NCBI GenBank assembly: GCA_028554755.1 | Contig: JAPTOF010000030.1 | Location: forward strand, 248,001-312,000 | Length of the DNA stretch: 64,000 nucleotides | Direction: 5' to 3' | Source of the DNA: Cordia subcordata | Taxonomy: Eukaryota; Streptophyta; Magnoliopsida; Boraginales; Cordiaceae | Shown here: piece after piece, positions 63,904 to 64,000 of the stretch | How positions within the stretch are numbered: position 1 is the stretch's first letter | Layout of the letters: every line of letters starts with the position of its first letter | Program-made: the position numbers and the translations under genes | The notes under the pieces: generated by a model | What the model saw: the letters and a program-made list of their open reading frames with translations, nothing else | What the model was told of the DNA's origin: nothing | The model's database searches: none

Positions 63904-64000
63904 GTAAATTTTATCTTGTTGATTCTGGATATCCTTGCACAAAAGGATTTCTTCTACCTTTCAATGGTGAAAGATGTCACACCCAAGAATATCATGATCG
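63904..64000 (+). CDS. PIF/Harbinger transposase, exon 3 (partial)
   Basis: Acceptor TTTTATAG, then GKFYLVDSGYPCTKGFLLPF and GERCHTQEYHDR, the block that precedes the third catalytic residue. It runs off the window end, so the final Glu cannot be checked. Confidence 0.8.

Larger units (their letters stand above)
60398..64000 (+). mobile_element. PIF/Harbinger-like DNA transposon, left part
   Basis: Contains a Myb/SANT-like gene followed by a DDE_Tnp_4-type transposase gene, the two-gene layout of plant PIF/Harbinger elements. The left end is placed where Copia-2 homology stops and TAGCCTATTTGGAAGTG begins, close to the GGCCTGTTTGG-like ends of the superfamily. The right end is outside the window, so terminal repeats cannot be matched. 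Confidence 0.72.

Noticed and set aside
1..64000. CRISPR arrays, operons, ribosome-binding sites or phage genes
   Set aside because: The sequence is eukaryotic repeat DNA. None of these structures was seen.

Overview
The window is plant nuclear DNA, most likely from a flowering plant and probably a eudicot. The evidence is the repeat content. There are L1-type LINEs whose first ORF carries a DUF4283 domain plus a CCHC zinc knuckle and whose second ORF ends in a zf-RVT domain. There is a Ty1/copia element primed by initiator-Met tRNA, a Ty3/gypsy element of Athila/Tat type, and a PIF/Harbinger element that encodes a separate Myb/SANT-like protein. I found no host gene and no tRNA or rRNA gene. 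The species cannot be named from what is visible.

Bases 1-45451 are almost wholly L1-clade sequence inserted into other L1-clade sequence in both orientations. I name the pieces LINE-A to LINE-I (EN/RT-type elements and derivatives) and N-1 to N-6 (elements with ORF1 only). Reading target-site duplications (TSDs) by eye gives this nesting. LINE-H(-) holds N-3(+), N-4(-) and LINE-I(+). N-3 holds LINE-C(-) and N-2(-). LINE-C holds LINE-A(+), LINE-D(-) and N-1(-). LINE-A holds LINE-B(+). LINE-D holds two solo LTRs. N-2 holds LINE-E(+), which holds LINE-F(+) and LINE-G(-). LINE-I holds N-5(-) and N-6(-). Every ORF2 is broken. The best-preserved ORF1 is that of N-4.

Bases 45452-60397 are an LTR-retrotransposon cluster. 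Copia-1 has a 5' LTR cut down to 90 bp and a 1.95-kb 3' LTR. It abuts the 3' half of a gypsy element with its own 1.86-kb 3' LTR. That LTR is followed by a remnant of a second copia copy (Copia-2). The two solo LTRs at 9.4-11.4 kb and 12.8-14.7 kb belong to the same family as the gypsy LTR. A large deletion at 45451/45452 best explains the missing halves on both sides.

Bases 60398-64000 hold the left part of a PIF/Harbinger-like DNA transposon: a terminal/subterminal region, a broken Myb/SANT-like gene, and an apparently open three-exon transposase gene running off the window.

The most interesting signal is in the six ORF1-only elements. They share the LINE 3' terminus (roughly CTCACTTACCTCGC plus an A-tail). 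About 60 nt upstream of it each has a hairpin whose stem sequence changes while pairing is kept and whose loop stays at 26-34 nt. This fits a family of half-LINEs moved in trans by the EN/RT-encoding LINEs. A second signal is a promoter-proximal array of GGTCGACC-type palindromes in three diverged gypsy LTRs and in the copia leader.
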